A DNA stretch of 32,323 bases from Alphaproteobacteria bacterium (GCA_024279095.1 JAJRRY010000025.1:1-32323), one strand, 5' to 3'. Counted from the stretch's first letter, positions 1 through 11,163 are shown. The notes: generated by a model not told the origin, from the letters alone. Program-made: numbers and translations.

Positions 1-686
1 ATCATCGCGGTGGTGGCCACAAGCGCGCCTACCGCAAGATCGACTTCCGTCGCGCCCGCAAGGACGTGCCTGCGAAAGTGCTGCGCATCGAGTACGATCC
101 GAACCGGACAGCCTTCATCGCGCTGATTGAGTACGAGGACGGCGAGCTGGCCTATATCCTTGCGCCGCAGCGCTTGGCTCCGGGCGACATGGTGATGGCG
201 TCTGATGAGCAGCTCGACGTGAAGCCGGGTAACGCCATGCCGCTGTCCGTGATGCCGATCGGCACCATCGTCCATAACGTGGAGATGAAGCCGGGCAAGG
301 GTGGCCAGATCGCCCGTGCCGCCGGTACTTATGCCCAGTTGGTGGGCCGCGATCAGGGTTATGCGCTGCTGCGCCTGAAGTCCGGCGAGATGCGCATGGT
401 TCGCGCCGAATGCATGGCGACGGTCGGTGCCGTCTCCAACCCGGACAACATGAACCAGAATTTCGGCAAGGCCGGCCGCATGCGCTGGAAGGGTCGCAGG
501 CCGGTGGTTCGCGGTGTTGCCATGAACCCGGTTGACCATCCGCACGGCGGCGGTGAGGGCCGTACCTCCGGCGGTCGCCATCCGGTGACGCCGTGGGGCG
601 TGCCGACCAAGGGCAAGCGCACGCGCGGCAAGAAGGATTCGGACAAGTACATCGTTCGCTCGCGCCACCTGCGCAAGAAACGCTAA
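1..686 (+). CDS. rplB: 50S ribosomal protein L2 (uL2), 5'-truncated by window edge
   Basis: Frame open from nt 3 ([44 protein letters not shown]...[29 protein letters not shown]), characteristic L2 C-terminus. Confidence 0.98.
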   Translation, partial: HRGGGHKRAYRKIDFRRARKDVPAKVLRIEYDPNRTAFIALIEYEDGELAYILAPQRLAPGDMVMASDEQLDVKPGNAMPLSVMPIGTIVHNVEMKPGKGGQIARAAGTYAQLVGRDQGYALLRLKSGEMRMVRAECMATVGAVSNPDNMNQNFGKAGRMRWKGRRPVVRGVAMNPVDHPHGGGEGRTSGGRHPVTPWGVPTKGKRTRGKKDSDKYIVRSRHLRKKR

Positions 687-701
687 GAGGACGAATAAGC
701 C

Positions 702-980
702 ATGGCTCGTTCCATCTGGAAAGGTCCGTTCGTTGACGGATATCTGTTGAAGAAGGCGGAGAAGGCGCGCGAATCCGGGCGTTCCGCACCGATCAAGATC
801 TGGTCGCGCCGCTCCACCATCCTGCCGCAGTTCGTCGGTCTGACGTTTGCCGTTCACAACGGCCACAAGCACGTACCGGTGCTGGTGACCGAAGACATGG
901 TGGGGCACAAGTTCGGCGAGTTCGCGCCGACCCGCACCTACTACGGCCACGGTGCCGACAAGAAAGCGAAGAGGAAATAG
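702..980 (+). CDS. rpsS: 30S ribosomal protein S19
   Basis: [22 protein letters not shown]...[30 protein letters not shown]10-operon order. Confidence 0.98.
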   Translation: MARSIWKGPFVDGYLLKKAEKARESGRSAPIKIWSRRSTILPQFVGLTFAVHNGHKHVPVLVTEDMVGHKFGEFAPTRTYYGHGADKKAKRK

Positions 981-984
981 GGCA

Positions 985-1365
985 ATGGGCAAGAAGAAGA
1001 ATCCGCGCCGTTGCGCCGAAAACGAGGCCATGGCCGTCAATCGCAACATGCGCATCAGCCCCATCAAGCTGAACGAGGTGGCGGCGATGATCCGCGGCAA
1101 GAAGGTGGACCGTGCCTTGGCCGATCTCACTTTCTCCCGCAAGCGCATCGCGCGCGAGGTGAAGAAGACGCTGGAGTCGGCCATCGCCAATGCCGAGAAC
1201 AACCACGACCTGGACATCGACAACCTGATCGTTGCCGAGGCCTACGTGGGCAAGCGTCTGGTCATGAAGCGCTGGAAGCCGCGGGCACGCGGCCGCGTGG
1301 GCCGGATCCTGAAGCCCTTTTCCCAGCTGACAATCGTGGTTCGCGAAGTCGAGGAGGCCAGTTAA
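985..1365 (+). CDS. rplV: 50S ribosomal protein L22
   Basis: [41 protein letters not shown]...; ATG at 985 preferred over the ORF-track start at 952. Confidence 0.97.
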   Translation: MGKKKNPRRCAENEAMAVNRNMRISPIKLNEVAAMIRGKKVDRALADLTFSRKRIAREVKKTLESAIANAENNHDLDIDNLIVAEAYVGKRLVMKRWKPRARGRVGRILKPFSQLTIVVREVEEAS

Positions 1366-1366
1366 G

Positions 1367-2104
1367 ATGGGTCAGAAAGTCAATCCGATCGGGTTCCGCC
1401 TCGGTGTGAACCGCAACTGGGACTCCCGCTGGTATGCGGAGGGCAAGGAGTACGGCGAGCTTCTGCACGAGGATATGCGGATCCGCACCTATCTGCAGAA
1501 GGCGCTCAAGAATGCCGGTATTTCGCGCATCATTATCGAGCGCCCGCATAAGAAGTGCCGGGTGACGATTCACACGGCGCGCCCCGGTGTGATCATCGGC
1601 AAGAAGGGTGCGGACATCGAGAAGCTGCGCCGCAAGCTGGCGTCCATGACAGACTCCGAAGTGCACCTGAACATCGTGGAGGTGCGCAAGCCGGAGATCG
1701 ACGCGCAGTTGGTGGCCGACAACATCGCCCAGCAACTGGAGCGTCGCGTGGCCTTCCGTCGCGCCATGAAGCGAGCCGTTCAGTCGGCCATGCGCATGGG
1801 CGCGAAGGGTATCCGCATCAACTGCGGTGGTCGTCTCGGTGGTGCCGAGATCGCCCGTACCGAGTGGTATCGCGAGGGCCGCGTGCCCCTGCACACGTTG
1901 CGTGCCTATGTGGACTACGGCACCGCAACGGCCGTCACTGCCTACGGCACGAACGGCATCAAGGTGTGGATCTACAAGGGCGAGATCATGGAACATGACC
2001 CTTCAGGCCAGGAGAAACTGGAGCGCCAGCTTCAGGAAGGTGGTCGTCCTTCCGGACGTCCCGGTGGCCGCCGCGGTGGGCCGCGTCGCGAGGCGCGCGG
2101 CTGA
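1367..2104 (+). CDS. rpsC: 30S ribosomal protein S3
   Basis: [24 protein letters not shown]... with KH-domain [15 protein letters not shown]. Confidence 0.98.
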   Translation: MGQKVNPIGFRLGVNRNWDSRWYAEGKEYGELLHEDMRIRTYLQKALKNAGISRIIIERPHKKCRVTIHTARPGVIIGKKGADIEKLRRKLASMTDSEVHLNIVEVRKPEIDAQLVADNIAQQLERRVAFRRAMKRAVQSAMRMGAKGIRINCGGRLGGAEIARTEWYREGRVPLHTLRAYVDYGTATAVTAYGTNGIKVWIYKGEIMEHDPSGQEKLERQLQEGGRPSGRPGGRRGGPRREARG

Positions 2105-2144
2105 GGCACGGACGGGTCAACGACAGGTTTGAGGAAACGGAACA

Positions 2145-2558
2145 ATGCTGCAGCCGAAGCGGACGAAATTTCGCAAGATGCACAAGGGGCGCATCAAGGG
2201 CGTCGCCAAGGGCGGTACCGAGCTCAACTTCGGCGCCTATGGTCTGAAGGCCTTGGAGCCGGAGCGTGTGACGGCACGTCAGATCGAGGCCGCCCGTCGC
2301 GCCATGACCCGCCACATGAAGCGTGCCGGTCGCGTGTGGATTCGGATCTTCCCGGATGTTCCGGTCTCGAAGAAGCCGACCGAAGTGCGCATGGGCAAGG
2401 GCAAGGGCTCGGTGGAATACTGGGCCGCCAAGGTGAAGCCCGGACGCATCATGTTCGAGATCGACGGCGTGCCGCGCGATGTGGCCGAAGAGGCCCTGCG
2501 CTTGGCGGCGATGAAACTTCCCATCAAGTGCCGCTTCGTTTCGCGGCCGGGTGAATGA
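2145..2558 (+). CDS. rplP: 50S ribosomal protein L16
   Basis: [39 protein letters not shown]... Confidence 0.98.
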   Translation: MLQPKRTKFRKMHKGRIKGVAKGGTELNFGAYGLKALEPERVTARQIEAARRAMTRHMKRAGRVWIRIFPDVPVSKKPTEVRMGKGKGSVEYWAAKVKPGRIMFEIDGVPRDVAEEALRLAAMKLPIKCRFVSRPGE

Positions 2559-2782
2559 GCGAGGCAGGAACGATGAAACCCGCAGACATCAGGGCCATGA
2601 GCGACGACCAGCTCAAGGAAGAGCTGCTCAAGCTGAAGAAGGAGCAGTTTAACCTGCGCTTCCAGAAGGCGACGGGACAGCTGGAGAACACGGCGCGTGT
2701 GCGCCAGGTGCGTCGCGACATTGCGCGCATCAAGACGGAAATGACGGCGCGTGCCAGGAAGGCCGCGACCGAAAGGGCTTGA
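2555..2782 (+). CDS. rpmC: 50S ribosomal protein L29
   Basis: [55 protein letters not shown]; start may be ATG 2555 or ATG 2573. Confidence 0.95.
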   Translation: MSEAGTMKPADIRAMSDDQLKEELLKLKKEQFNLRFQKATGQLENTARVRQVRRDIARIKTEMTARARKAATERA

Positions 2783-2834
2783 ACCGGATGTGCCGCGGAA
2801 ACGTCTGCGGCAGGGAATATTTGGAGATTGACAG

Positions 2835-3083
2835 ATGCCGAAACGCATCCTGCAGGGCACGGTGGTATCGGACAGGAACGACAAGACCGTGACGGTTCTC
2901 GTCGAACGCCGTTTCACGCACCCGCTTCTGAAGAAGACGGTGCGTCGTACCAAGAAGTATGCGGCGCATGACGAGAACAATTCCGCCAAGGTTGGCGACA
3001 TCGTGCGCATCCAGGAATGCCGGCCCATGTCGCGGACCAAGCGCTGGATGGTGATCGAGAAGGTTGAGGCCAGAAACGCCTGA
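2835..3083 (+). CDS. rpsQ: 30S ribosomal protein S17
   Basis: [49 protein letters not shown]. Confidence 0.97.
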   Translation: MPKRILQGTVVSDRNDKTVTVLVERRFTHPLLKKTVRRTKKYAAHDENNSAKVGDIVRIQECRPMSRTKRWMVIEKVEARNA

Positions 3084-3172
3084 GGCGGGGCTGGCGACTG
3101 AAGAAGAAAAATGCAGCCAGGCCCGAGAGGGAATACCCTCGAGAGCCGCAGGACAAATGAACGGGTGATGCC

Positions 3173-3541
3173 ATGATCCAGGCAGAAACACAGCTCGAGG
3201 TGGCCGACAACTCCGGTGCCCGCCGTGTCCAGTGCATCAAGGTGCTGGGCGGTTCCAAGCGGAAGTATGCCTCCGTGGGCGACATCATCGTGGTGTCGGT
3301 GAAGGAGGCCATTCCGCGCGGCAAGGTGAAGAAGGGCCAGGTGATGAAGGCCGTGGTGGTGCGCACCGCCAAGGATGTGAAGCGTCCTGACGGTTCGGTG
3401 ATCCGCTTCGACAGGAACGCCGCGGTGCTCATCAACAACCAGGGCGAGCCCATCGGTACGCGCATTTTCGGCCCGGTGCCGAGAGAGCTGCGCGCCAAGA
3501 ACCACATGAAGATCATTTCGCTGGCTCCGGAGGTGCTGTGA
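3173..3541 (+). CDS. rplN: 50S ribosomal protein L14
   Basis: [55 protein letters not shown]. Confidence 0.98.
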   Translation: MIQAETQLEVADNSGARRVQCIKVLGGSKRKYASVGDIIVVSVKEAIPRGKVKKGQVMKAVVVRTAKDVKRPDGSVIRFDRNAAVLINNQGEPIGTRIFGPVPRELRAKNHMKIISLAPEVL

Positions 3542-3864
3542 TGCCGGTCAAGCTCAAGATCAAGAAGGGCGATCAGGTGATCGTCATCGCCGGACGCGAC
3601 AAGGGTGCGCGCGGCGAAGTGCTGAAGGTGCTTCCGAAGGAGAATCGCGCCATCGTCAAGGGTGTCAACATGGTGAAGCGTCACCAGAAGGCCACCCAGA
3701 CGGCGGAGGGCGGGATCGTCAGCAAGGAGGCGCCCATTCACATTTCCAATCTGGCCCATGTGGACCCCAAGGATGGCAAGCCTACCCGGGTCGGTTTCAA
3801 GGTTCTCGAGGATGGCCGCAAGGTGCGCTACTCCAAGCGGTCGGGAGAGGTGATCGATGTCTGA
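3541..3864 (+). CDS. rplX: 50S ribosomal protein L24
   Basis: [50 protein letters not shown]. Confidence 0.97.
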   Translation: MPVKLKIKKGDQVIVIAGRDKGARGEVLKVLPKENRAIVKGVNMVKRHQKATQTAEGGIVSKEAPIHISNLAHVDPKDGKPTRVGFKVLEDGRKVRYSKRSGEVIDV

Positions 3865-4435
3865 GAAAGAGAAGTACGTTCCCAGGCTGCGCAAGCACTA
3901 CGAGGAAGTGGTGCGCCCGCAGCTGATCGAGAAGTTCGGCTACACCAATCCCATGCAGGTGCCGCGCATCGAGAAGATCGTGCTGAACATGGGTGTAGGC
4001 GAAGCCGTGGGCGATTCCAAGCTGGTGAAGATCGCCGCCGAGGAAATGGCCAAGATCGCGGGCCAGAAGCCTGTGATCACCCGGGCGCGCAAGTCCATTG
4101 CCGGCTTCAAGCTGCGCGAGGGCATGCCGATCGGCTGCAAGGTGACTTTGCGTGGCGACCGCATGTATGACATGCTGGATCGTCTGGTCACCATCGCCCT
4201 GCCGCGCGTACGGGACTTCCGTGGCCTGAACCCGAAGAGCTTCGACGGCCGCGGCAACTATGCCCTTGGCATCAAGGAGCACATCGTGTTCCCCGAGATC
4301 GATTACGACAAGATCGACAAGGTGCTGGGCATGGACATCATCATTGCCACCACGGCGAAGACCGACGAGGAGGCCTATGCCCTTCTCGAGGCCTTCAACT
4401 TCCCGTTCCGCCAGCGCCGGCAGCAGGCCGCCTGA
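3857..4435 (+). CDS. rplE: 50S ribosomal protein L5
   Basis: [48 protein letters not shown]. Confidence 0.98.
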   Translation: MSEKEKYVPRLRKHYEEVVRPQLIEKFGYTNPMQVPRIEKIVLNMGVGEAVGDSKLVKIAAEEMAKIAGQKPVITRARKSIAGFKLREGMPIGCKVTLRGDRMYDMLDRLVTIALPRVRDFRGLNPKSFDGRGNYALGIKEHIVFPEIDYDKIDKVLGMDIIIATTAKTDEEAYALLEAFNFPFRQRRQQAA

Positions 4436-4481
4436 CGCATACCGGGACAGGCAGGGACTTCAAGGAAAGAGAGATCCGGAC

Positions 4482-4787
4482 ATGGCGAAAAAAGGCGCTA
4501 TCGAGATCAACAACAAGCGCAAGCGGCTGGCGAAGAAGTATGCCGCCAAACGTGCAAGGCTTCTGGCAATTGCCCGGGACCGTTCCCTCCCGATGGAGGA
4601 GCGCTTCGCGGCGCAGCTGAAGCTGGCAAAGCTGCCGCGCAATTCCGCTCCCGTGCGCATCCGCAATCGCTGCGAGATTTCCGGCAGGCCGCGCGGATAT
4701 TACCGGAAGCTGCGCATGTCGAGGATCGCGCTGCGTGAGCTTTCCAACAAGGGCCTGATTCCGGGCATGACGAAGGCGAGCTGGTAA
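4482..4787 (+). CDS. rpsN: 30S ribosomal protein S14 (101 aa, long zinc-free type)
   Basis: [89 protein letters not shown] at 4482. Confidence 0.97.
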   Translation: MAKKGAIEINNKRKRLAKKYAAKRARLLAIARDRSLPMEERFAAQLKLAKLPRNSAPVRIRNRCEISGRPRGYYRKLRMSRIALRELSNKGLIPGMTKASW

Positions 4788-4874
4788 CGAAAGAGATTTT
4801 GCCGTCACCCGTGCGGGTGGGGCAGGGGCCGCTCCGGGAGGGGCCGGCCGTGAACAATCCAGGAGATTGGCGAG

Positions 4875-5273
4875 ATGACGATCACGGACCCGATAGGCGA
4901 CATGCTGACCCGCATCCGCAATGCGCATGCCCGGGGCAAGACCAAGGTGGTCATGCCCGCTTCGCGCATGCGCGAGCGTGTGCTGCAGGTGCTTGCCGAC
5001 GAGGGATACATCCGCGGATTCACCACGACCCGCTATGAAAATGGCAAGGCCGAGATCGAGGTCGAACTGAAATATTATGACGGCGAGCCCGTCATTCGCG
5101 AGATCAAGCGCGTCTCGAAGCCGGGCCGTCGCGTGTATACCTCGGTCGAGGACATGCCGGTGGTCTACAACGGCTTGGGCATTTCTATTCTTTCCACGTC
5201 CAAGGGCGTGATGAGCGACGCCCGGGCGCGCGAGGCCAACGTTGGCGGAGAGGTCATCTGCACCGTATTCTGA
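4875..5273 (+). CDS. rpsH: 30S ribosomal protein S8
   Basis: [46 protein letters not shown]. Confidence 0.98.
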   Translation: MTITDPIGDMLTRIRNAHARGKTKVVMPASRMRERVLQVLADEGYIRGFTTTRYENGKAEIEVELKYYDGEPVIREIKRVSKPGRRVYTSVEDMPVVYNGLGISILSTSKGVMSDARAREANVGGEVICTVF

Positions 5274-5382
5274 TACGGTCGGGCGCTTGCGGGTGCCGCG
5301 AAACGAAACGGCAAAGGGTTACGGGGTACCGGACGTCGATCAGGCGTGAGGGTACCGGACGAACGAGGAAAGGCAGGAGACC

Positions 5383-5916
5383 ATGTCTCGTATTGGCAAG
5401 AAACCGGTTCCGATTCCCTCCGGAGTCACGGTGACTCTGGAAGACGGATCCGTGACCGTGAAGGGTCCGAAGGGGCAGCTGGAAGCGGCGCTCGTCGATC
5501 TCGTGAACGTGTCCGTCGAGGGTGACGAGGTCGTTGTGAAGCCTGTCAACGATTCCAAGCCGGCGCGTTCGGCCTGGGGCATGACGCGGACGATCATCGC
5601 CAACATGATCCAGGGCGTCACCGAAGGGTTCACGAAGAAGCTGGAGATCGTCGGTGTCGGCTACCGCGCGGCTCTTCAGGGGCGTGACATCAAGCTGAAC
5701 CTTGGCTACAGCCACGACGTGATCTACAAGGTTCCGGAAGGAATCGAGGTGCAGATCCCGAAGCCCACGGAGATCGTCATCTCCGGCATCGACAAGCAGA
5801 AGGTCGGGCAGGTGGCTGCGGAGATCCGCGAGTGGCGCAAGCCGGAGCCCTACAAGGGCAAGGGTATCCGCTATGCCGATGAATATATCTTCCGCAAGGA
5901 AGGCAAGAAGAAGTAA
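5383..5916 (+). CDS. rplF: 50S ribosomal protein L6
   Basis: [33 protein letters not shown]...[20 protein letters not shown]. Confidence 0.98.
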   Translation: MSRIGKKPVPIPSGVTVTLEDGSVTVKGPKGQLEAALVDLVNVSVEGDEVVVKPVNDSKPARSAWGMTRTIIANMIQGVTEGFTKKLEIVGVGYRAALQGRDIKLNLGYSHDVIYKVPEGIEVQIPKPTEIVISGIDKQKVGQVAAEIREWRKPEPYKGKGIRYADEYIFRKEGKKK

Positions 5917-5955
5917 TCCCGCCGACGAGGGCGGAACAGCAGGAGCAGGAGTGTC

Positions 5956-6318
5956 ATGGCTCGCAAGATGAGTGTGATGGAACGGCGCAAGGCGCGGGTG
6001 CGCCGCGCGCTGCGCAAGAAGGCCGGCGACAGGCCCAGGCTGTCGGTCTTCCGTTCGCACAAGTACATTTACGCCCAGGTGATCGACGATACCGAAGGGC
6101 GCACGCTGGCCGCCGCCTCGTCCAACGAGCCGGAGATGCGCAAGAAGCTGAAGAGCACCGGCGACGTCGCCGCGGCGCAGGAGGTGGGCAAGCTGATCGC
6201 CGAGCGCGCGAAGAAGGCTGGTATCGACAAGGTGGTCTTCGACCGTGGCGGATACATCTATCATGGCCGCGTGAAGGCGCTGGCCGAAGGGGCGCGCGAA
6301 GGCGGCCTGGACTTCTAA
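5956..6318 (+). CDS. rplR: 50S ribosomal protein L18
   Basis: [31 protein letters not shown]...[26 protein letters not shown]. Confidence 0.98.
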   Translation: MARKMSVMERRKARVRRALRKKAGDRPRLSVFRSHKYIYAQVIDDTEGRTLAAASSNEPEMRKKLKSTGDVAAAQEVGKLIAERAKKAGIDKVVFDRGGYIYHGRVKALAEGAREGGLDF

Positions 6319-6339
6319 CGATTGCAGGGCATTAGCACG

Positions 6340-6864
6340 ATGAGAGAACGCGAACGCGACGAGCGCGAAAACGAATTTGTCGATCGCCTGGTACACATCA
6401 ACCGTGTGGCCAAGGTGGTGAAGGGTGGCCGCCGCTTCGGCTTCGCCGCGCTGGTGGTCGTCGGGGACCAGAAGGGTCGTGTCGGCTTTGGCCATGGCAA
6501 GGCCCGCGAGGTTCCGGAGGCGATCCGCAAGGCCACGGAGGCGGCCAAGCGCGGGCTCATCCGTGTGCCGCTGCGCGAGGGGCGCACGTTGCATCATGAC
6601 ATTACCGGCAAGCATGATGCCGGCAAGGTGGTGATCCGCTCCGCGCCTCCGGGTACCGGCATCATTGCCGGCGGCCCGATGCGCGCCGTCTTCGAGGCGC
6701 TCGGCATGCAGGACGTCGTGGCGAAGTCCATCGGTTCGTCCAACCCGTACAACATGGTGCGCGCTACCTTCAATGCGTTGTCGAAAGCGCAAAATCCCCG
6801 TCGCGTCGCGGCTCGCCGCGGCAAGAAAGTGTCGGAGATTCTCGGCAGCCGTCGCGAGGGCTGA
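6340..6864 (+). CDS. rpsE: 30S ribosomal protein S5
   Basis: [57 protein letters not shown] at 6340 preferred. Confidence 0.97.
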   Translation: MRERERDERENEFVDRLVHINRVAKVVKGGRRFGFAALVVVGDQKGRVGFGHGKAREVPEAIRKATEAAKRGLIRVPLREGRTLHHDITGKHDAGKVVIRSAPPGTGIIAGGPMRAVFEALGMQDVVAKSIGSSNPYNMVRATFNALSKAQNPRRVAARRGKKVSEILGSRREG

Positions 6865-6925
6865 TGCGGCCGTCGCCGTTTCATCCGGAAGAATCGCGAA
6901 ACAGGAATTTTGAGGAATTCGGGTC

Positions 6926-7117
6926 ATGGCCAAGGAGAAGACCATAACCGTGGAGCAGATCGGCTCGCCGATCCGTCGTCCCAAGGACCAGCGGGCCACC
7001 CTCATCGGGCTGGGCCTGAACAAGATGCACCGTCGGCGCACCTTGAAGGATACCCCGGAGGTGCGGGGCATGATTGCCAAGGTCTCGCATCTGGTGCGCA
7101 TCGTCGAGGAGAATTGA
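6926..7117 (+). CDS. rpmD: 50S ribosomal protein L30
   Basis: [58 protein letters not shown]. Confidence 0.97.
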   Translation: MAKEKTITVEQIGSPIRRPKDQRATLIGLGLNKMHRRRTLKDTPEVRGMIAKVSHLVRIVEEN

Positions 7118-7175
7118 TCAGGTGTGAGGCCGTTTCTGCGGTAGCCTGAGACAATCAATCAGAGAGAACGGACCC

Positions 7176-7664
7176 ATGAGGCTCAACGAACTCAGCTACG
7201 CCCCCGGGGCGAAGAAGCAGCGCAAGCGTGTCGGTCGCGGTATCGGCTCCGGCTTGGGCAAGACTGCAGGCCGCGGACACAAGGGTCAGAAGTCGCGCTC
7301 CGGCGTGGCCATCAAGGGCTTCGAAGGTGGTCAGATGCCGATCTATCGGCGCCTGCCCAAGCGTGGCTTCCGTCTGCATGCGCCGAAGCGCTTTTCGGAA
7401 GTCAGCATCGGCCGTATCCAGGAACTGATCGATGCCGGTCGCCTCGATGCCGGTCAGCTGATCGATGAGGCCGCTCTGGTCGCCGCCGGCGCGGTGCGCC
7501 GTGTGAAGCAGGGTATACGTGTACTCGGCAATGGCGAGATCAAGGCCAAGGTGAACCTGAAGGTCGCGCATGCATCCGCTTCCGCCCGGGAGGCCATCGA
7601 GAAGGCCGGCGGCAGCGTGGAGATGACTTACGTGCGCAAGAAGGCCGCGAAGGAAGAAGCCTGA
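7176..7664 (+). CDS. rplO: 50S ribosomal protein L15
   Basis: [43 protein letters not shown]. Confidence 0.98.
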   Translation: MRLNELSYAPGAKKQRKRVGRGIGSGLGKTAGRGHKGQKSRSGVAIKGFEGGQMPIYRRLPKRGFRLHAPKRFSEVSIGRIQELIDAGRLDAGQLIDEAALVAAGAVRRVKQGIRVLGNGEIKAKVNLKVAHASASAREAIEKAGGSVEMTYVRKKAAKEEA

Positions 7665-7855
7665 GGCCGGGACATGCGGCCTTCTGGCCGCTATTCCCGC
7701 TGATGCTCGAACGTGATGCGCATTTCGGCCACAATCGTGTCTCACGCATGGTCGGAATGCATGCAAGCCGCGATGGCGGCATCCGGAGAGACCCAAGGTC
7801 TTCCTGATGCTCAGGCAGGGGCCGGCGGCCCCGGACAGACAGGGCAGGACTACCC

Positions 7856-9193
7856 ATGGCATCGGCAGCGGAACAACTGGCAGCCAACATCAACTTTTCG
7901 GCGCTGGCCAAGGCGGAAGAGCTCAAGAAGCGCATATGGTTCACGCTGGCCGCTCTGATCGTCTATCGACTCGGCACATACATTCCGATCCCGGGTATTG
8001 ATGCACTTGAGCTCTCGCGGCTCGTGCAGCAGCAGTCCTCGGGCATTCTCGGCTGGGTGAACGGTCTTTCGGGCGGTGCGCTGGGGCGGATGGCCATCTT
8101 TGCCCTGAATATCATGCCCTACATTTCCGCTTCGATCATCATTCAGCTGATGACGACGGTTTCGCCACATCTCGAGCAGCTCAAGAAAGAAGGCGAGCAG
8201 GGCCGGAAAAAGATCAATCAGTACACCCGTTACGGCACGGTGATCCTGGCGGCGCTTCAGGCCTATGGCATTGCTGTCGGGCTGGAGGCACAAGGCAACG
8301 TGGTGACTGATCCCGGCTGGTTCTTCCGTTTCTCCACCGTGGTGACGCTGACGGGTGGCACCGTGTTTCTGATGTGGCTGGGTGAGCAGATCACGCAGCG
8401 CGGCGTCGGCAACGGCATCTCGCTGATCATCTTCGCAGGCATCGTTGCGGGGCTTCCCGCTGCACTGGCCCAGATGTTCGAGCTTGGCCGTACCGGACAG
8501 CTTTCGACCTTCACCATCATCGGCATCATCATCATGGCGCTGGTGGTGATCGCCTTCATCGTGTTCATGGAACGGGCGCAGCGCCGGATCCTGATTCAGT
8601 ATCCGAAGCGTCAGCAGGGCAATAAACTGTATCAGGGACAGACTTCGCACCTGCCGCTGAAGCTGAATACTGCCGGCGTGATCCCGCCGATCTTTGCGTC
8701 CTCGCTGCTTCTGCTGCCGATCACCGTCGCCAATTTCATGCAGGGGCAGGGACCCGAGTGGCTGACCTACATCACGGCTCTTCTGGGGCGCGGGCAGCCG
8801 CTTTTCCTGGTGCTCTATGCCGCATTGATCATCTTCTTCGCGTTCTTCTATACGGCAATCATGTTCGACCCGAAGGACGTGGCGGACAACCTGAAAAAGT
8901 ACGGCGGGTTCATTCCGGGTATCAGGCCCGGGGAGAAGACGGCAGAGTACATTGACTATGTCCTTACGCGTGTCACCTTTGTCGGCGCGCTGTATCTGAC
9001 CGTCGTCTGTCTTCTTCCGGAACTGCTGACCACGTATCTGGGCGTGCCGTTCTATTTCGGAGGCACTTCCCTGCTGATCGTGGTGAGCGTGACCATGGAC
9101 ACCGTCGCCCAGATCCAGGGGCATCTGCTGGCGCAGCAGTACGAGGGTCTGGTCAAGAAATCGAGACTTAGAGGGAAGAGGAAAAGGACATGA
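7856..9193 (+). CDS. secY: Preprotein translocase subunit SecY
   Basis: RIWFTLAALIVYRLGTYIPIPGIDALEL...GALGRMAIFALNIMPYISASIIIQLM; multiple TM helices. Confidence 0.98.
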   Translation: MASAAEQLAANINFSALAKAEELKKRIWFTLAALIVYRLGTYIPIPGIDALELSRLVQQQSSGILGWVNGLSGGALGRMAIFALNIMPYISASIIIQLMTTVSPHLEQLKKEGEQGRKKINQYTRYGTVILAALQAYGIAVGLEAQGNVVTDPGWFFRFSTVVTLTGGTVFLMWLGEQITQRGVGNGISLIIFAGIVAGLPAALAQMFELGRTGQLSTFTIIGIIIMALVVIAFIVFMERAQRRILIQYPKRQQGNKLYQGQTSHLPLKLNTAGVIPPIFASSLLLLPITVANFMQGQGPEWLTYITALLGRGQPLFLVLYAALIIFFAFFYTAIMFDPKDVADNLKKYGGFIPGIRPGEKTAEYIDYVLTRVTFVGALYLTVVCLLPELLTTYLGVPFYFGGTSLLIVVSVTMDTVAQIQGHLLAQQYEGLVKKSRLRGKRKRT

Positions 9194-9849
9194 ACATCAT
9201 CCTGTTCGGCCCGCCCGGTGCGGGCAAGGGCACTCAGGCGAAGCGCCTGGAGAAGAGTCGCGGCCTGATCCAGCTCTCCACGGGCGACATGCTGCGTGCA
9301 GCCGTGGCTGCCGGCACCGAATACGGCAAGAAGGCCAAGGAGGTCATGGAGAAGGGCGAGCTGGTCTCCGACGAGATCGTCATCAACATCATTTCCGACC
9401 GTCTGGATGAGGATGATGTGAAGAATGCGCCCGGCGTGATCTTCGACGGTTTCCCGAGGACCGTTGCGCAGGCCGAGGAGCTGGACAAGATGCTGGCTTC
9501 CAAGGGCATGAAGCTGGACGCCGTGGTGGTGCTGGATGTGGATGATGAGGCCTTGGTGGAGCGCATCACCGGTCGCTACACCTGTGCCAAGTGCGGCAAG
9601 GGCTATCACGAAAAATTCGAGAAGCCGAAGGTCGAGGGCGTCTGTGACGAGTGCGGCTCCACGGAGTTCACGCGTCGTGCCGACGACAATGAAGAGACGG
9701 TGCGCTCCCGCCTTGCGGCCTATCATGAGCAGACTTCCCCGCTGATCGCCTATTACGAGAAGGCGGGTATCGTGAAGAAGGTGGACGGTATGGCCGCCAT
9801 CGACGACGTGACGAAACAGATCGAGGAGGTGCTGGACTCCATCGCCTGA
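9190..9849 (+). CDS. adk: Adenylate kinase with Cys4 (zinc-type) LID
   Basis: MNIILFGPPGAGKGTQAKRLE P-loop; LID CAKCGKGYHEKFEKPKVEGVCDECGSTEFTRRADD. Confidence 0.98.
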   Translation: MNIILFGPPGAGKGTQAKRLEKSRGLIQLSTGDMLRAAVAAGTEYGKKAKEVMEKGELVSDEIVINIISDRLDEDDVKNAPGVIFDGFPRTVAQAEELDKMLASKGMKLDAVVVLDVDDEALVERITGRYTCAKCGKGYHEKFEKPKVEGVCDECGSTEFTRRADDNEETVRSRLAAYHEQTSPLIAYYEKAGIVKKVDGMAAIDDVTKQIEEVLDSIA

Positions 9850-9869
9850 TTTCCCGGACGTGACCGGAG

Positions 9870-9890
9870 GGCGCCCAGGCGGGTGCCTTT
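9870..9890 (+). terminator. Weak terminator-like hairpin after adk
   Basis: GGCGCCC-AGGC-GGGTGCC (one G-U pair) followed by TTT only. Confidence 0.35.
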
Positions 9891-10097
9891 CGGTGCGGGG
9901 GTCATCTGAAAGCGGTCACAAGGGGCATATTTGCCGCTTGACGGAATCGGAAGGGCGTCCTAAGAGATGCTTTCCGAAGGCGTTCAGATGTCAGGCTTTC
10001 TGCAAGGTGCTCTTGCCCGGCAAGGCAGGGCCATGCAGGAGGCTTTTGCCCGTTTGAGGGTGCATCCGGGTTTCTGGCGCCGGCACAGGAGAATAAC

Positions 10098-10128
10098 CAA
10101 GAACATGGTTCTTGATGGGGCCATGTTC
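10098..10128 (+). promoter_or_regulatory. Candidate structured leader upstream of rpsM with two mutually exclusive hairpins
   Basis: CAAGAAC-ATG-GTTCTTG (10098-10114) and GAACATGG-N12-CCATGTTC (10101-10128) share bases, so both cannot form at once. Confidence 0.45.
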
Positions 10129-10149
10129 GCAGATCGATGAGGCAAGGAA

Positions 10150-10518
10150 GTGGCCCGTATAGCAGGCGTCAATATTCCGACGAACAAGCGTGTGCTGATC
10201 GCATTGCAGTATATTCATGGCATCGGCCCGAAGTTCGCCCGGGAGATTCTCGAGAAGGTCGGGATCGATGACACCCGCCGCGTGAACGAACTGACGGATC
10301 AGGAAATCATCCAGATCCGGGAAGTGATCGATCGTGATTATGTGGTGGAGGGCGATCTGCGCCGCCAAGTGGCCATGAACATCAAGCGGCTGATGGACCT
10401 CGGCTGCTATCGTGGTCTGCGCCATCGCCGCGGTCTGCCGGTGCGCGGACAGCGGACGCACACCAACGCTCGTACCCGCAAGGGACCGGCCAAGCCGATT
10501 GCGGGCAAGAAGAAGTGA
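10150..10518 (+). CDS. rpsM: 30S ribosomal protein S13 (GTG start)
   Basis: (V/M)[32 protein letters not shown]...[25 protein letters not shown]. Confidence 0.97.
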   Translation: MARIAGVNIPTNKRVLIALQYIHGIGPKFAREILEKVGIDDTRRVNELTDQEIIQIREVIDRDYVVEGDLRRQVAMNIKRLMDLGCYRGLRHRRGLPVRGQRTHTNARTRKGPAKPIAGKKK

Positions 10519-10631
10519 TTTCGCGAATTCCGTGACCGTCGCATGAGGCGGTTGCGGATTTCGCAACTCGGATGCAGGGCGGGGAGGGGCATTCTCTCTC
10601 CGAATCTCACAGGCAAGGGAACAGGCAATCC

Positions 10632-11021
10632 ATGGCAAGGGATACCACGCGCGTCCGTCGCAGAGAGCGCAAGAATGTCACGACCGGTATTGCGCATGTT
10701 AATGCGACGTTCAATAACACGATGATTACCATTACCGACGTCCAGGGCAATACCATCAGCTGGTCCTCCGCCGGCAAGATGGGCTTCAAGGGCTCGCGCA
10801 AAAGCACGCCCTATGCCGCCCAGCTGGCTGCTGAAGATGCTGCCAAGGCGGCCATGGAGCACGGCATGAAGACCATCGAGGTCGAGGTGGCAGGTCCGGG
10901 GTCGGGCCGCGAGTCGGCACTGCGCGCGCTGCAGGCTGCCGGTCTGCAGATCACGGCCATCCGCGACGTTACGCCGATCCCGCACAACGGAACCCGTCCG
11001 CGCAAGCGTCGCCGGGTCTGA
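10632..11021 (+). CDS. rpsK: 30S ribosomal protein S11
   Basis: [55 protein letters not shown] 10632. Confidence 0.97.
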   Translation: MARDTTRVRRRERKNVTTGIAHVNATFNNTMITITDVQGNTISWSSAGKMGFKGSRKSTPYAAQLAAEDAAKAAMEHGMKTIEVEVAGPGSGRESALRALQAAGLQITAIRDVTPIPHNGTRPRKRRRV

Positions 11022-11163
11022 CGGAAAGGTGTCTTCCGGCGCCTTGCGGCTGCCGGAAGACTTCATCCGTCGCGCGGGGTGTCCGGCACCTTCGCGGCGA
11101 CGCAGGAACCACACAGAAGATCTCCCCGAACCACGGGGGCATCCCATTCAGGACGCTACGAAA

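Noticed and set aside
3134-3160. Small hairpin GAGGG-AATA-CCCTC in the rpsQ-rplN spacer
   Set aside because: Only a 5-bp stem; expected by chance in GC-rich sequence and not supported by other evidence.
5254-7158. 634-aa minus-strand ORF opposite rpsH-rplF-rplR-rpsE-rpmD
   Set aside because: Antisense shadow of GC-rich coding DNA; it lies across several clear ribosomal genes and has low-complexity His/Arg/Leu-rich composition with no recognisable domain.
9589-9687. Cys4 LID in adenylate kinase as an unusual feature
   Set aside because: Zinc-type LID domains are well known in many bacterial adenylate kinases; not novel.
10519-11163. Missing rpsD between rpsK and rpoA, and missing rpmJ between secY and rpsM
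   Set aside because: Compared with E. coli these look like deletions, but this arrangement is normal for alphaproteobacteria to my knowledge.
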